A DNA stretch of 64,000 bases from an uncultured Alistipes sp. (GTDB lineage: Bacteria; Bacteroidota; Bacteroidia; Bacteroidales; Rikenellaceae), in contig CASDSD010000037.1 in assembly GCA_949283205.1 (NCBI GenBank), forward strand, positions 124,001 to 188,000, in the 5' to 3' direction. The notes under the pieces were generated by a model. The model was not told the origin of the DNA, made no database searches, and worked only from the letters and a program-made list of their open reading frames with translations. The translations under genes were made by a program, and so were the position numbers. Shown piece after piece: positions 45,610-54,672 of this stretch (position 1 is its first letter; every line of letters starts with the position of its first letter).

Positions 45610-48429
45610 CTAAAAATCCCACTTTACGCCTATGTTGAACGTAGGCTTGTAGTACTCCAGCTGCGCCATGCGGCTGCGTATTCCCTGATAGTATCGCAGC
45701 GGCTGGTTGGTGAGGTTGTTCGCCTCGACGAAGATGCGCAGGTCGCGGTAGATGCGGTACGAGGCATTGGCGTCGAGGAAGAGCTGGCCGCCGTAGTAGC
45801 GGTCCTCGAAGGCGTTGCCAGCAACCTCGTCGAGGTAGCTGCCCGTGTAGTTGAGCGATAATCGTGCCGAGAAGCGCGTGTTCTCCCATGCCAGCGAGGC
45901 GTTGAACATGTGGGGTGCCGTGCCCGGGAACTCGACGTCGGTGCGCTCCTCGCCGTCCTCGTTGTAGATACCTTGTGCTATGGAGTGCGTATAGGTGTAG
46001 TTGAGCATGATGCTGAAGTTGCGCAGGAACCGCGAGGTGAAGAAGTCCAGTTTGCGCTGCAGGGCGATCTCCACGCCGAACAGGTCTACATGATCGCCGT
46101 TGAGCGGCTGCACGAACTCCCACTGCTCGCCTGCGGGGATGGGGTTGGGCAGCGAGGGGAAGTCGGCGGCTAACTTCTCCGAGGTGTAGCTCGAGTCGAG
46201 GTAGTTGTATATGAAATTATTGAGGTGCTTGTAGAAGATTCCTGCCGAGAGCACACCCACCGACTGGAAGTAGTATTCTCCCATCAGGTCGGCGTTGTAC
46301 GAGTAGGTGGCCTTCAGGTCGGGGTTGCCGGCCGAGATCTCGCGGTTGTCGGCCTGTACGTCGGCGAAGGGTATCAGCGCATAGTAGTTGGGGCGTGCCA
46401 GTGCCGTCGAGAAGGCGCCGCGGGCAACGAAACGGTCGTTCACGTTCCAGCGGAGCGTAAGGCTGGGCAGTACGTTGGTATAGCTGTTGCCGGCGTTGCG
46501 GCTGTCGGCATTGTCGTAATCCTCGTTCAGGACGTAGTTGCCTTCATAGTCGACACGCGTATGCTCGATGCGGGCTCCGACAATGAACGTGAGGTCTGGC
46601 GTGATGTCCTGGTCCCAGCGCAGGTAACCGGCATAGATCTGCTCGTTGGCGTTGTAGTTGTTCACGAGATACTCCGACGGGTCGGCCTCGGGCGCGAACT
46701 TGACGGGATCGTACAGATCGACGTTGCCGAGCCACGTGTTCGAGACGAACGTGCCGGGAACGTAGCGGTCTCCTTGCGTGAGGGGCGAGTTGTAGGTTAC
46801 GTTGCCGATACCGGCCAGCGAGGGCATGCCCTCTACGGGGGTGTATTCATAGAAATTGTTGTTGCGCTCCTTGCTCTTGAGGCGTGCGCGCAGACCGAAG
46901 TGAAGACGTCCCTTCTGTCCGTCGATCACCGAGAAGGGGATGCGGGCGTTCACCTTGGCGGCATACTCCGTCTCGTCGGTGTAGTCGTGCTGCTCGGTGA
47001 GCTTGTCGAAGGCGAAGAGATCGGGGCTCTGGCCCGGTGCCGAGACATAGGGCAGGTAGGTGTCCGTGAGATCCTGCGAGATGGCTGCGCCCTCCTGTAC
47101 GTATTCTATGTAGCGCTCGTGGGGACGGTCCTCGCTCGCCTTCGAATAGCTGATGTTCCAGTCGAGGTCGAACTTGGGAGATATGAGGTGCGTTCCCGTC
47201 AGGGCGTACGACTGCACGCGCTGATCCTCGAGGCGGCGGCGCCTGTTGCGCGAGTTGTCGATGCCGCCCTTGGTCTCGCGCGAGATCTCGCCGGTGTATC
47301 CCGTTATCGTGTTGTTGTCGTATATCGGCTCGATATCCTTGAATGTGGTGCGGTAACGGTTCTCGCGGTCGTCGCGCCAGTTGTACATGAGGTCGGCGGC
47401 GATGGTGTTGTTGGCGTCGATCTTCCAGTCGAGGTTGAGCGAGGCGCTGCGGCGTACGCGCTGTACGTCGTATTTGCGGATATCCATCTCCTCGACATAG
47501 ACGTTGTCATGGTCGTCTTCGGCCCATACGGACTCGATGTTGTCCGAGCCGTAGTCCTTGTTCATGTACGAGGCGCTGAAGACGACTCCCACCTTCTCCT
47601 TGGCGAAACGGTTCGAGTAGACGAACGATCCCGATCCCGTGGCGCCGCTGCGTATGGGGTTGTAGCCGCCGAGAGCCGTGAGCGATATGCGCTGTCCGCC
47701 CGAGGCGGCGCGCGTGACCAGATCCACCGATCCGCCGATGGCGTCACCGTCCATGTCGGGCGTCAGGGTCTTGTTCACCTGTATGGTCTGTATCATGTCC
47801 GACGGGATGAGGTCCATCTGCACCTTGCGGTTGTCGCCTTCGGCCGAGGGTATGCGGTTGCCGTTGAGCGTTACCGAGTTGAGCTCCGACGCGAGGCCGC
47901 GTACGATGATGTTGCGCGCCTCGCCCTGGTCGTTCTGCATCGTGATGCCCGGTACGCGCTTCAGGGCGTCGCCTATGTTCGAGTCGGGGAAGCGTCCCAC
48001 CTGATCCGACGATATGACATTTGTTATGTTGCGGTTGGTACGCTGCTGGTTGAAGGCCTTTGCCTGTCCGCGCAGCATGTCGCCCATGACGACTACGGCG
48101 CCCACGGTCACGGCATCCTCCTCCATGGCTATGGTGATGGAGGCATTGTCGTTCGTAGTAACCTGGACAGGCGTGTATGACATCTTGTATCCGAGGTAGG
48201 AGGTCTCTATTTCGTACTGGCCGACCGGGACGTCGAGAAACTCGAAGTTTCCGTTTTTGTCCGAGATGGTGTACCGGTTGTGTTTGTCAAGGCGCAGTAT
48301 GGCTCCGGGCAGGGTCCGGCCGCTCTTCTGTTCGATTACGGAGCCGGATATTACTCCGACGTTCTGTGCGGCGACGCGTACCGCCGGTACCAGCGCCATG
48401 ATCAAAAGTAAGGGTAAAAGTCTTTTCAT
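45610..48429 (-). CDS. TonB-dependent outer-membrane receptor
   Basis: 939 residues. A signal peptide (1-21, ending VRVAAQ) is followed by a carboxypeptidase-regulatory-like domain (about 22-105, GVISGSVIEQKSGRTLPGA). A plug domain (about 130-245, RFPDSNIGDALKRVPGI) and a 22-strand barrel follow, ending in an aromatic residue (FNIGVKWDF). The plug wording resembles Xanthomonas/Caulobacter-type receptors, not SusC, and no SusD gene is present. It imports an unknown ligand with TonB energy. The downstream phosphoesterase hints at a phosphorylated substrate. A -7 box lies 28 bp before the start. Confidence 0.92.
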   Translation of the reverse strand: MKRLLPLLLIMALVPAVRVAAQNVGVISGSVIEQKSGRTLPGAILRLDKHNRYTISDKNGNFEFLDVPVGQYEIETSYLGYKMSYTPVQVTTNDNASITIAMEEDAVTVGAVVVMGDMLRGQAKAFNQQRTNRNITNVISSDQVGRFPDSNIGDALKRVPGITMQNDQGEARNIIVRGLASELNSVTLNGNRIPSAEGDNRKVQMDLIPSDMIQTIQVNKTLTPDMDGDAIGGSVDLVTRAASGGQRISLTALGGYNPIRSGATGSGSFVYSNRFAKEKVGVVFSASYMNKDYGSDNIESVWAEDDHDNVYVEEMDIRKYDVQRVRRSASLNLDWKIDANNTIAADLMYNWRDDRENRYRTTFKDIEPIYDNNTITGYTGEISRETKGGIDNSRNRRRRLEDQRVQSYALTGTHLISPKFDLDWNISYSKASEDRPHERYIEYVQEGAAISQDLTDTYLPYVSAPGQSPDLFAFDKLTEQHDYTDETEYAAKVNARIPFSVIDGQKGRLHFGLRARLKSKERNNNFYEYTPVEGMPSLAGIGNVTYNSPLTQGDRYVPGTFVSNTWLGNVDLYDPVKFAPEADPSEYLVNNYNANEQIYAGYLRWDQDITPDLTFIVGARIEHTRVDYEGNYVLNEDYDNADSRNAGNSYTNVLPSLTLRWNVNDRFVARGAFSTALARPNYYALIPFADVQADNREISAGNPDLKATYSYNADLMGEYYFQSVGVLSAGIFYKHLNNFIYNYLDSSYTSEKLAADFPSLPNPIPAGEQWEFVQPLNGDHVDLFGVEIALQRKLDFFTSRFLRNFSIMLNYTYTHSIAQGIYNEDGEERTDVEFPGTAPHMFNASLAWENTRFSARLSLNYTGSYLDEVAGNAFEDRYYGGQLFLDANASYRIYRDLRIFVEANNLTNQPLRYYQGIRSRMAQLEYYKPTFNIGVKWDF

Positions 48430-48456
48430 CTTTCCGTGAATTGGTTAATGCTGGCG

Positions 48457-48464
48457 CAAAAGTA
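48457..48464 (-). promoter_or_regulatory. Promoter -7 box for the TonB receptor
   Basis: TACTTTTG on the minus strand, 28 bp before the ATG. The -33 box is weak. Confidence 0.5.
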
Positions 48465-48622
48465 TTTGCGGCATGTTACGATTCTGTTTACTCCGGGTTA
48501 AAAAAAGATGAAACGAATGTTGTAACGATGCTTGCGTTTGGCGGTTGCAGGGACGCGGCACGGTGTGTCGACAGGGCGGAAAAGCCGGTAGGGGCAGGGG
48601 CGCACACATGTCGACATCGCGT

Positions 48623-48659
48623 CAAAACGCCTCCCGCGCACAGTTGGCGCGGGAGGCGT
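48623..48659 (-). terminator. Terminator of the sugar isomerase gene
   Basis: A 13-bp perfect stem (ACGCCTCCCGCGC and complement, 7-nt loop) is followed by TTTT on the minus strand. Confidence 0.8.
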
Positions 48660-48704
48660 CCCGTATTAATGTATGAGTATATGAGTAAGTAGTATTATGA
48701 GCCG

Positions 48705-49718
48705 TTAACCCATGATGCACGTGCGGGCGTACTCCAGGCAGCGTGCCACCTCCTCCACCGATGTGGAGCCCTTGGGTATCGGGTACTCGAGTTCGATGTC
48801 GCAATACACGGGCCACCCCTTTTTGCCGGCGTTCGAGGCTATGAGGTCGAAGAGCTGCGGCAGCGGTGTCTCGCCCTCGCCCCACGGCATGTTGCGGTTG
48901 CCATGGCGCGGCGAGGTCTTGTCCTTGACGTGTATCGAGACGATGCGGTCGTGGTATTCGCGCACGATGTCGCAGGGGTTGTTGCCCGTGCAGCCGAAGT
49001 AGTGCCCCGCATCGAAGTTGATCATGATCTTGTCGCTGTACTTAAGATAGGTGTCGTAACCTCTCCAGCTGCGTTTTGCCGCCTGAAAGTGGTTGTGGAA
49101 GATGAGGTAGCAGTCATATTTCTCCGCAAAGGGGGCTACGCGCTGTGCCGTCTCCTCGTTCAGTTCCGTCGTGACGCCCACGGCGCCCATGGCGCGGCAT
49201 ACGGAGAATATGTGATCCAGCTGTTCGTCCGTCATGGTTTCCGACGGCGAATATTTTATTATATGTATGTCCACGCCGGCGCGACGGTACAGCTCCGCCA
49301 GACGGGCATAGGCATCGTAGTCCAGATATCCGGTCGGGGGCGTTGTCATGCGCATCTCCTCTTGACGTATGGAATGTGGCGCGATACGACCTTTGCCGCG
49401 ACTGCCGTGCGGGGCGTTTTGGGGCATGGGCGGCCTGTTGACATGACTCTCTGCGACACCTCCCATCAACTCCACGGCCCCGATCCCCGCTCCGAGCGTG
49501 TACAGAAGCGTATCGCCGGCCGTGCTTGACGGCATGTCGCGGAAACTGTACGTGATGGCACCCATTTGGACACCCTTGAAGTTCGACCGGTTGTCGTTGT
49601 TGCGGTTGCGGATGGCGTTGCACGAGGTGAACAGCGGCGCCACGGTCATGGCTCCTGCTGCGGCCGCTCCGATCTTGAGAAAATCGGCTCTGCTGATATT
49701 ATTCTTGTGTGATGACAT
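48705..49718 (-). CDS. Tat-type exported sugar phosphate isomerase/epimerase-like TIM barrel
   Basis: 337 residues. The N-terminus (SRADFLKIGAAAAGAM) resembles a Tat signal lacking the full twin Arg, and FTSCN could be a lipobox. The xylose-isomerase-like barrel shows candidate metal ligands: Glu in IGAVELMGG, FHNHFQAAK, NFDAGHYFG, SIHVKD and CDIELEYP. Members isomerise or epimerise sugars or inositols. Substrate unknown. It is a single-gene unit ending in a strong hairpin, divergent from htrA across 261 bp with no other feature that I can support. Confidence 0.8.
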   Translation of the reverse strand: MSSHKNNISRADFLKIGAAAAGAMTVAPLFTSCNAIRNRNNDNRSNFKGVQMGAITYSFRDMPSSTAGDTLLYTLGAGIGAVELMGGVAESHVNRPPMPQNAPHGSRGKGRIAPHSIRQEEMRMTTPPTGYLDYDAYARLAELYRRAGVDIHIIKYSPSETMTDEQLDHIFSVCRAMGAVGVTTELNEETAQRVAPFAEKYDCYLIFHNHFQAAKRSWRGYDTYLKYSDKIMINFDAGHYFGCTGNNPCDIVREYHDRIVSIHVKDKTSPRHGNRNMPWGEGETPLPQLFDLIASNAGKKGWPVYCDIELEYPIPKGSTSVEEVARCLEYARTCIMG

Positions 49719-49979
49719 TCGTCGGCTGGTTATTCCCTGTCATAAAAGTAATAAAAAGACAGACTTACGATGCCGCATGCAAGGCGAAACGGACAAAATG
49801 AGGGGTGAATCGCTTCCGTGGCGCCGATATGTGCTTTTTATTGTAATATTTTTCAAAAATATCATAATAAACCGACGGCGGCATGCGTTATTAGTGCGTA
49901 ACAAAAAAATAATGACTGAATGAGAAAATTTGCCTAATTTGGAAATAAAAGCAAAAAGTAATTAAACTTATCTGTGATT

Positions 49980-51485
49980 ATGAAAAAGACGGCATTTTTA
50001 TTTTTGGGAGCAATCCTTGTCTCGGCAGCCGCAGGCGGCCTTGCCGGGTGGAGCATAAACAAGTTTACGGCAGAAGATTCGGCCGGCGCAATATATTATA
50101 CCCCTTCAAAAGAGGGATCGGAGGGTGTGCGTGACACCATGCCGAAAGCCGGCAACCACTTTACGGCATATCAGGCGGATCAGTATCCCGACCTGACCTA
50201 TGCCGCCGAGAATGCGGTGAAGGCCGTGGTCAATATCGAGTCGATACGCGAGGTGCAGTACGGCGGCAGCCGTTCGTACGATCCCTTCTTCGACTTCTTC
50301 GGCATCCCCTACGGTTATGGCGGCGAGCCCCAGACGCGCGAGCAGCGTGCGGGCGGTTCGGGTGTGATAATCTCGGCCGACGGTTATATCGTGACCAACA
50401 ACCATGTGGTAGAGGAGTCTACGAAACTCAAGGTCAAACTCAATGACGGGCGTCTCTTCGATGCGGAGCTGGTCGGTACCGACCCCACGACCGATATCGC
50501 CCTGATCAAGATCGACGGCAAGGATCTGCCGACGCTCCCCTTCGGCAACTCGGACGAACTGCGTCTGGGCGAGTGGGTGCTGGCCATAGGTTCGCCCTTC
50601 GACCTGCAGTCTACCATCACGGCGGGTATCGTGAGCGCCAAGGCTCGTGACCTGGGTGTGATTCCCAACGAGGCGCGTATCGAGTCGTTCATACAGACCG
50701 ATGCCGCCGTCAATCCCGGCAACTCGGGCGGCGCACTGATCAACACGCGCGGCGAGCTGGTAGGTATCAACACTGTCATCAAGTCTTCTACGGGCAGCTA
50801 CGTGGGATATTCGTTCGCCGTGCCCGAGACGATCGTCCGCAAGGTGGTCGTGGACCTGAAGGAGTACGGCGTGGTACAGCGTGCAATGCTTGGCGTATCA
50901 TACCGCCCCATAGATCAGACCTTCATCGAGCAGATGGGTGAGGAGACCGGTATCAAGACTCCGGGCGGACTCTATGTGGCTTCGGTAGAGGATGGCAGTG
51001 CCGCTTCGGAGGCCGGCATCCGCAAGGGCGACATAATCGTGGCCATCGACGGCACGAAGACCGACGACTCGTCTACCATGATGGAGAAGATGGCGCAGCA
51101 CCGTCCCAACGACAAGGTCAAGATCACGCTCATGCGTGACGGCGACAAGAAGGAGGTTGTGGCCGTACTGAAGAACAAGGTCGGCAAGAACGAGATGATG
51201 ACGCGCGAGATGGTGGATGTGGCAGCCGAACTGGGCGGCAAGTTCGCCGATGCAGGCAAGAAGATATGCGACAAGCTGGAGATCCGCGGCGGCGTGCAGG
51301 TAGTCGGTATCAAGCGTGGCGGTCTGCTCGAGAGGGCCCGCGTACGTGAGGGATTCATCATAACGCACATCAACGACCGTCAGATCACTTCGGTGAGCGA
51401 TATGGAGCGTATGACCGACAAGATCGAGTCGATCGACGGAATCTATCCCGACGGCCGCGCCGCAAGCTATATGATCGTACAGTAA
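49980..51485 (+). CDS. htrA: Periplasmic Do/DegP-type serine protease
   Basis: 501 residues from the ATG at 49980; a GTG two codons earlier is possible. An N-terminal membrane or signal segment (about 5-24) precedes a trypsin-like domain with His142 (TNNHVV), Asp172 (TDIALIK) and Ser249 (NPGNSGGAL). Two PDZ domains follow (about 290-395, GGLYVASVEDGSAASEAGIRK, and 405-500). It degrades or refolds misfolded envelope proteins. It is monocistronic with a strong terminator. The upstream 60 bp hold a TAATTTGG sequence of uncertain promoter value. Confidence 0.94.
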   Translation: MKKTAFLFLGAILVSAAAGGLAGWSINKFTAEDSAGAIYYTPSKEGSEGVRDTMPKAGNHFTAYQADQYPDLTYAAENAVKAVVNIESIREVQYGGSRSYDPFFDFFGIPYGYGGEPQTREQRAGGSGVIISADGYIVTNNHVVEESTKLKVKLNDGRLFDAELVGTDPTTDIALIKIDGKDLPTLPFGNSDELRLGEWVLAIGSPFDLQSTITAGIVSAKARDLGVIPNEARIESFIQTDAAVNPGNSGGALINTRGELVGINTVIKSSTGSYVGYSFAVPETIVRKVVVDLKEYGVVQRAMLGVSYRPIDQTFIEQMGEETGIKTPGGLYVASVEDGSAASEAGIRKGDIIVAIDGTKTDDSSTMMEKMAQHRPNDKVKITLMRDGDKKEVVAVLKNKVGKNEMMTREMVDVAAELGGKFADAGKKICDKLEIRGGVQVVGIKRGGLLERARVREGFIITHINDRQITSVSDMERMTDKIESIDGIYPDGRAASYMIVQ

Positions 51486-51549
51486 CGGATCGTAAGGAAA
51501 TAATTCATAGAAACTCGATAAAGGCTTTCATGTAAGGTTAGGTTAGGTG

Positions 51550-51586
51550 GGGAACCCCGATGTCTGTGACGTCGGGGTTCCCTTTT
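51550..51586 (+). terminator. Terminator of htrA
   Basis: GGGAACCCCGA/TCGGGGTTCCC stem, followed by TTTTG. Confidence 0.9.
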
Positions 51587-51637
51587 GTATGGGAGATGTC
51601 CGTGGCATCCGTCGTGTTCGGCATAGACGATGGATAT

Positions 51638-51667
51638 AAGGGGCGGACCGATACCGGTCCGCCCCTT
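51638..51667 (-). terminator. Terminator of ricT-gldH-trmB
   Basis: A 13-bp perfect stem, AAGGGGCGGACCG and complement, with loop ATAC, 30 bp after the trmB stop. Confidence 0.8.
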
Positions 51668-51696
51668 TACGTTATCCTCCACATGTCGGATGTCCG

Positions 51697-52440
51697 CTAT
51701 TTCCTGGCCTCTTCGTTGTCCTTTTCGGCCTTCTCGTCCTCTTCCCAGTCGAACATCTCGAAGTGCCGCATGCCGCCGAGCGAGAAACGCGTATAGGTTA
51801 TGGGCAGCCCGAGCTGCAGGAAACGCGTCTCGTATGCCGTCTTTACCGAGAGGGTCTCGTCGGCATAGCCCGTGCCGTAGATGTCGTCGTTCGAGACCTC
51901 GCACGGCAGTCCGAAGCGCCGTATGACCTCATTGGTGTAGCCGAAGAGATGCTGCGAGTCGGTTTTGAGATTGATCCAGCCGTCCGCACGCAGGAAATGT
52001 GCGTAATATTCCAGAAAGAGCGGTGAGGTGAGGCGTTTCTTTGCGCGGCGCGTCTTGAGCTGCGGGTCGGGGAAGGTGATCCATATCTCGGCGATCTCCC
52101 CCTCGGCAAAGAACGAGTCGATGAACTCGATACGTGTGCGCAGGAATCCTACATTGTCCATATGCTCGTCCGTGGCGGTTTTGGCTCCGCGCCACATGCG
52201 CGCCCCCTTGATATCGACACCGATGTAGTTGTACTGGGGGTTGCGGCGTGCCAGCGCTATGGTATATTCGCCCTTGCCGCAGCCGAGTTCGAGTATGATC
52301 GGGCGGTCGTTGCCGAAAAAATCGGCATTCCATCGCCCCTTGAGCGGATGGTCCTTATGAAATATCTCCTCGAATGATGGTTGTACGAGGCATTTGAATG
52401 TGAGATTTTCGGCGAATCTTCTCAGTTTGTCTTTTCCCAC
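51697..52440 (-). CDS. trmB: tRNA (guanine-N7-)-methyltransferase
   Basis: 247 residues. It methylates G46 of tRNA using SAM. LELGCGKGEYTIALA is the SAM loop. YIGVDIKGARMW, EIWITFPDPQLKTRRAKKRL and INLKTDSQHLFGYT are TrmB signatures. The last 20 residues are acidic and lysine-rich (WEEDEKAEKDNEEARK), a small extension. It is third in ricT-gldH-trmB, 12 bp after gldH. Confidence 0.94.
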   Translation of the reverse strand: MGKDKLRRFAENLTFKCLVQPSFEEIFHKDHPLKGRWNADFFGNDRPIILELGCGKGEYTIALARRNPQYNYIGVDIKGARMWRGAKTATDEHMDNVGFLRTRIEFIDSFFAEGEIAEIWITFPDPQLKTRRAKKRLTSPLFLEYYAHFLRADGWINLKTDSQHLFGYTNEVIRRFGLPCEVSNDDIYGTGYADETLSVKTAYETRFLQLGLPITYTRFSLGGMRHFEMFDWEEDEKAEKDNEEARK

Positions 52441-52452
52441 GGTATGCTTGTT

Positions 52453-52917
52453 CTATAGTGTTGCGGGTAGAAATGCCACTCCGGCCGATTCCACTCCCGA
52501 GATTGCCTGGCGCGGCGTTATGCGTATGGTATATGCACCCTCGCGGCGCAGGCGTATGCGTTGGCGGTAGGGTATCTCCACATCCCTGCCGTATGATGCC
52601 GACGGCGCCGCGTGTCCGTCGAGAACGGCAAGGTTGAGCCGCTCCCGCACGCGCAGCGAGTCGGGCGACAGAATCTCGATGTCGAGCGGCAGCTGTCGCT
52701 GCTCGAAGTCCGGCTTGACGTGTAGTATTATGGTGAGGTCGAAGAGCGTTGACGTGTCCGTATTGTCGTAGACGACGGTTGCGTCCTTTTCCCAATGTCC
52801 GCTGTCGACATCCGTCATTGTCACCCTGCACGGTTCCGTACCGCACGCCATACCCATGGCCAGGCATGCTATCACGGCCGATACCATTGCTCCTCTATGT
52901 CGGTTTGTGCGTTGCAC
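52453..52917 (-). CDS. gldH: GldH-type lipoprotein
   Basis: 154 residues. The lipobox is MGMACGTEP (Cys25). A beta-rich domain with FDLTIILHVKPDFEQRQLPLDIEI is typical of the GldH family. GldH was named from gliding Flavobacteria, where it is needed for motility, but homologues persist in non-gliding Bacteroidetes beside ricT, where the role is unknown. It lies between ricT and trmB with 12-bp gaps, which supports the assignment. Confidence 0.75.
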   Translation of the reverse strand: MQRTNRHRGAMVSAVIACLAMGMACGTEPCRVTMTDVDSGHWEKDATVVYDNTDTSTLFDLTIILHVKPDFEQRQLPLDIEILSPDSLRVRERLNLAVLDGHAAPSASYGRDVEIPYRQRIRLRREGAYTIRITPRQAISGVESAGVAFLPATL

Positions 52918-52929
52918 GCGACTCGGTCT

Positions 52930-54561
52930 TTATTCCTCCTTATCCTGCTGCGGGGCGTCGTTATGACGTTCGCGGCGGGGATCGCGACGACGCGGCGCCG
53001 TATTCTCGCGGTCACCTCTTTCGCCTCGTTCATTCCTTTCGCCTCTCTCGCCCCTTTCGCTTCTCTCGCCTCTCGGTGGGCGTTCCGCTCTCGGCGTATT
53101 GTCGGAACGGCGGCTGTCCGTAGTCTCTCCCTGCGTTTGATTCCTGTTCTGTCCCTGATTGCGGTTGCGGCCGTGTCTCTCGTCGCGGCGTCGCAACGTT
53201 TCGCCCTCGGCCTGACCCGCTTCGTGCTGGCCCGGGCGTGAGCCCTCGTCGTTTGCCTGCCGGTGTTCGGCCCGGGCCGAACGGTTGCGGCCCTCGCCCC
53301 GGTTGTTGCGGTTCGTATTCCCGTTGCCGTTATTGCTGCCGTTAATGTTCCCGTTCGACGGCTCCTTCTCCTTGTCCGGCTCGTCGGCAGACGCTCTCCT
53401 CTCCGTCGCCTCGGCCGGCTCCTTTTCCTGACGGCGTTGATCCTTGCGGTTGCGGTTCTTGCGGCGCTTGCCTACGTTGTCGAAGCGTGTGATGCTGTCC
53501 TCGCCCGTGCGGAATGACGGTTCCTCCGTCTGCGGAGCGTCGTTTTTGTCGGCTATCGACTCTACCTTCCTGCCGGCGCGGTTGGCGGCAATGATCTCGC
53601 GGACTCGCGTCGTGGGTATCGTAATGACATTGACCATGGCATCCTTGCTGCTGCTGAAGGTCATCGTGTGGCCCAGAATGTCTGTCTTGACGAGGTAGTA
53701 CTCTCCGTCCATGGCCTGCAGCGGCTCCTTCACGCGCGGAATCGTCTGTCGGGCGTCGGCATAGGCGTCGTATTCATACATGAGGCAGCACTTGAGCTTC
53801 GAACATTGTCCCGCCAGCTTCTGCGGGTTGAGCGAAATGTCCTGCACGCGGGCGGCATTGGTCGTGACGCTCGAGAAGTTCGATACCCACGAGGCGCAGC
53901 ACAGCTCACGGCCGCAGGCCCCGATGCCGCCGATACGGCCCGCCTCCTGGCGTGCGCCGATCTGTTTCATCTCGATACGTATGTGGAACCTCTCGGCGAA
54001 CACCTTGATCAGCTCGCGGAAGTCGACGCGCCCCTCGGCTATGTAGTAGAAGATGGCCTTGATCTTGTCGCCCTGGTACTCGACGTCGCCGATCTTCATG
54101 TCGAGGCCCATTTCGGCCGCAATCTGGCGCGACTGTATCATGGTGTCGTGTTCGAGGGCTATGGCCTCCTGCCAGCGTTCGATGTCGTATGGTTTGGCCT
54201 TGCGGTAAATCTTCTTGTATTCGCCGTTGAAAGGGGTGAATCCCGTGCGGCGTATCTGTTTGGCCACCATGTCGCCCGTAAGCGATATGATGCCTATGTC
54301 GTGGCCGGGTGATGCCTCCACGGCGACGATGTCGCCGCGCTTGAGGTTGAGATTGTTGACATTCTGGTAGTACGAACGGCGCGTATTCTTGAAGCGCACC
54401 TCGTATATGTCGGTAGGTATATTTTGAGGATATGCCTCCAGCCACGGCGTCTCATGCAGTTTGAAACACCCCTCGACCGGCTCGACATTGAGTTCGGGAC
54501 CACAGTCGCAGAGGCAGAAGCCGCGGCCCATTTCAGGTATATGTTTTTTAGAGCAACTCAT
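52930..54561 (-). CDS. ricT: PSP1-domain protein RicT (YaaT) with a long disordered tail
   Basis: 543 residues from the ATG at 54561. The N-terminus has clustered Cys (FCLCDCG). The PSP1 core (about 60-330) carries GRELCCASW and GQCSKLKCCLMYEYD, whose cysteines bind Fe-S clusters in the B. subtilis RicA-RicF-RicT complex linked to RNase Y and competence. From about residue 375 to the end the protein is Arg/Asn/Gly/Glu-rich and low complexity, for example GERGERNERGERGDRE, suggesting RNA binding or phase behaviour. No ricA or ricF gene is nearby. Confidence 0.88.
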   Translation of the reverse strand: MSCSKKHIPEMGRGFCLCDCGPELNVEPVEGCFKLHETPWLEAYPQNIPTDIYEVRFKNTRRSYYQNVNNLNLKRGDIVAVEASPGHDIGIISLTGDMVAKQIRRTGFTPFNGEYKKIYRKAKPYDIERWQEAIALEHDTMIQSRQIAAEMGLDMKIGDVEYQGDKIKAIFYYIAEGRVDFRELIKVFAERFHIRIEMKQIGARQEAGRIGGIGACGRELCCASWVSNFSSVTTNAARVQDISLNPQKLAGQCSKLKCCLMYEYDAYADARQTIPRVKEPLQAMDGEYYLVKTDILGHTMTFSSSKDAMVNVITIPTTRVREIIAANRAGRKVESIADKNDAPQTEEPSFRTGEDSITRFDNVGKRRKNRNRKDQRRQEKEPAEATERRASADEPDKEKEPSNGNINGSNNGNGNTNRNNRGEGRNRSARAEHRQANDEGSRPGQHEAGQAEGETLRRRDERHGRNRNQGQNRNQTQGETTDSRRSDNTPRAERPPRGERSERGERGERNERGERGDRENTAPRRRDPRRERHNDAPQQDKEE

Positions 54562-54672
54562 CGGTATGCGAAAATTTGTGTAAATATATGAAAAAAAATT
54601 CATATGTCGGCCATGTCGTTCACTCTTTGCATCCCTGCGGCCGGCATCTCATCCCGACAGCAAAGGCGGCAG

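Noticed and set aside
48441-48692. 83-codon open frame between the TonB receptor and the isomerase gene
   Set aside because: It overlaps the TonB promoter and a terminator stem and has no protein-like features.
52930-53440. Repetitive Arg/Gly/Glu-coding DNA as a CRISPR or satellite repeat
   Set aside because: It lies in frame inside ricT, repeats are short and irregular, and there are no spacers.
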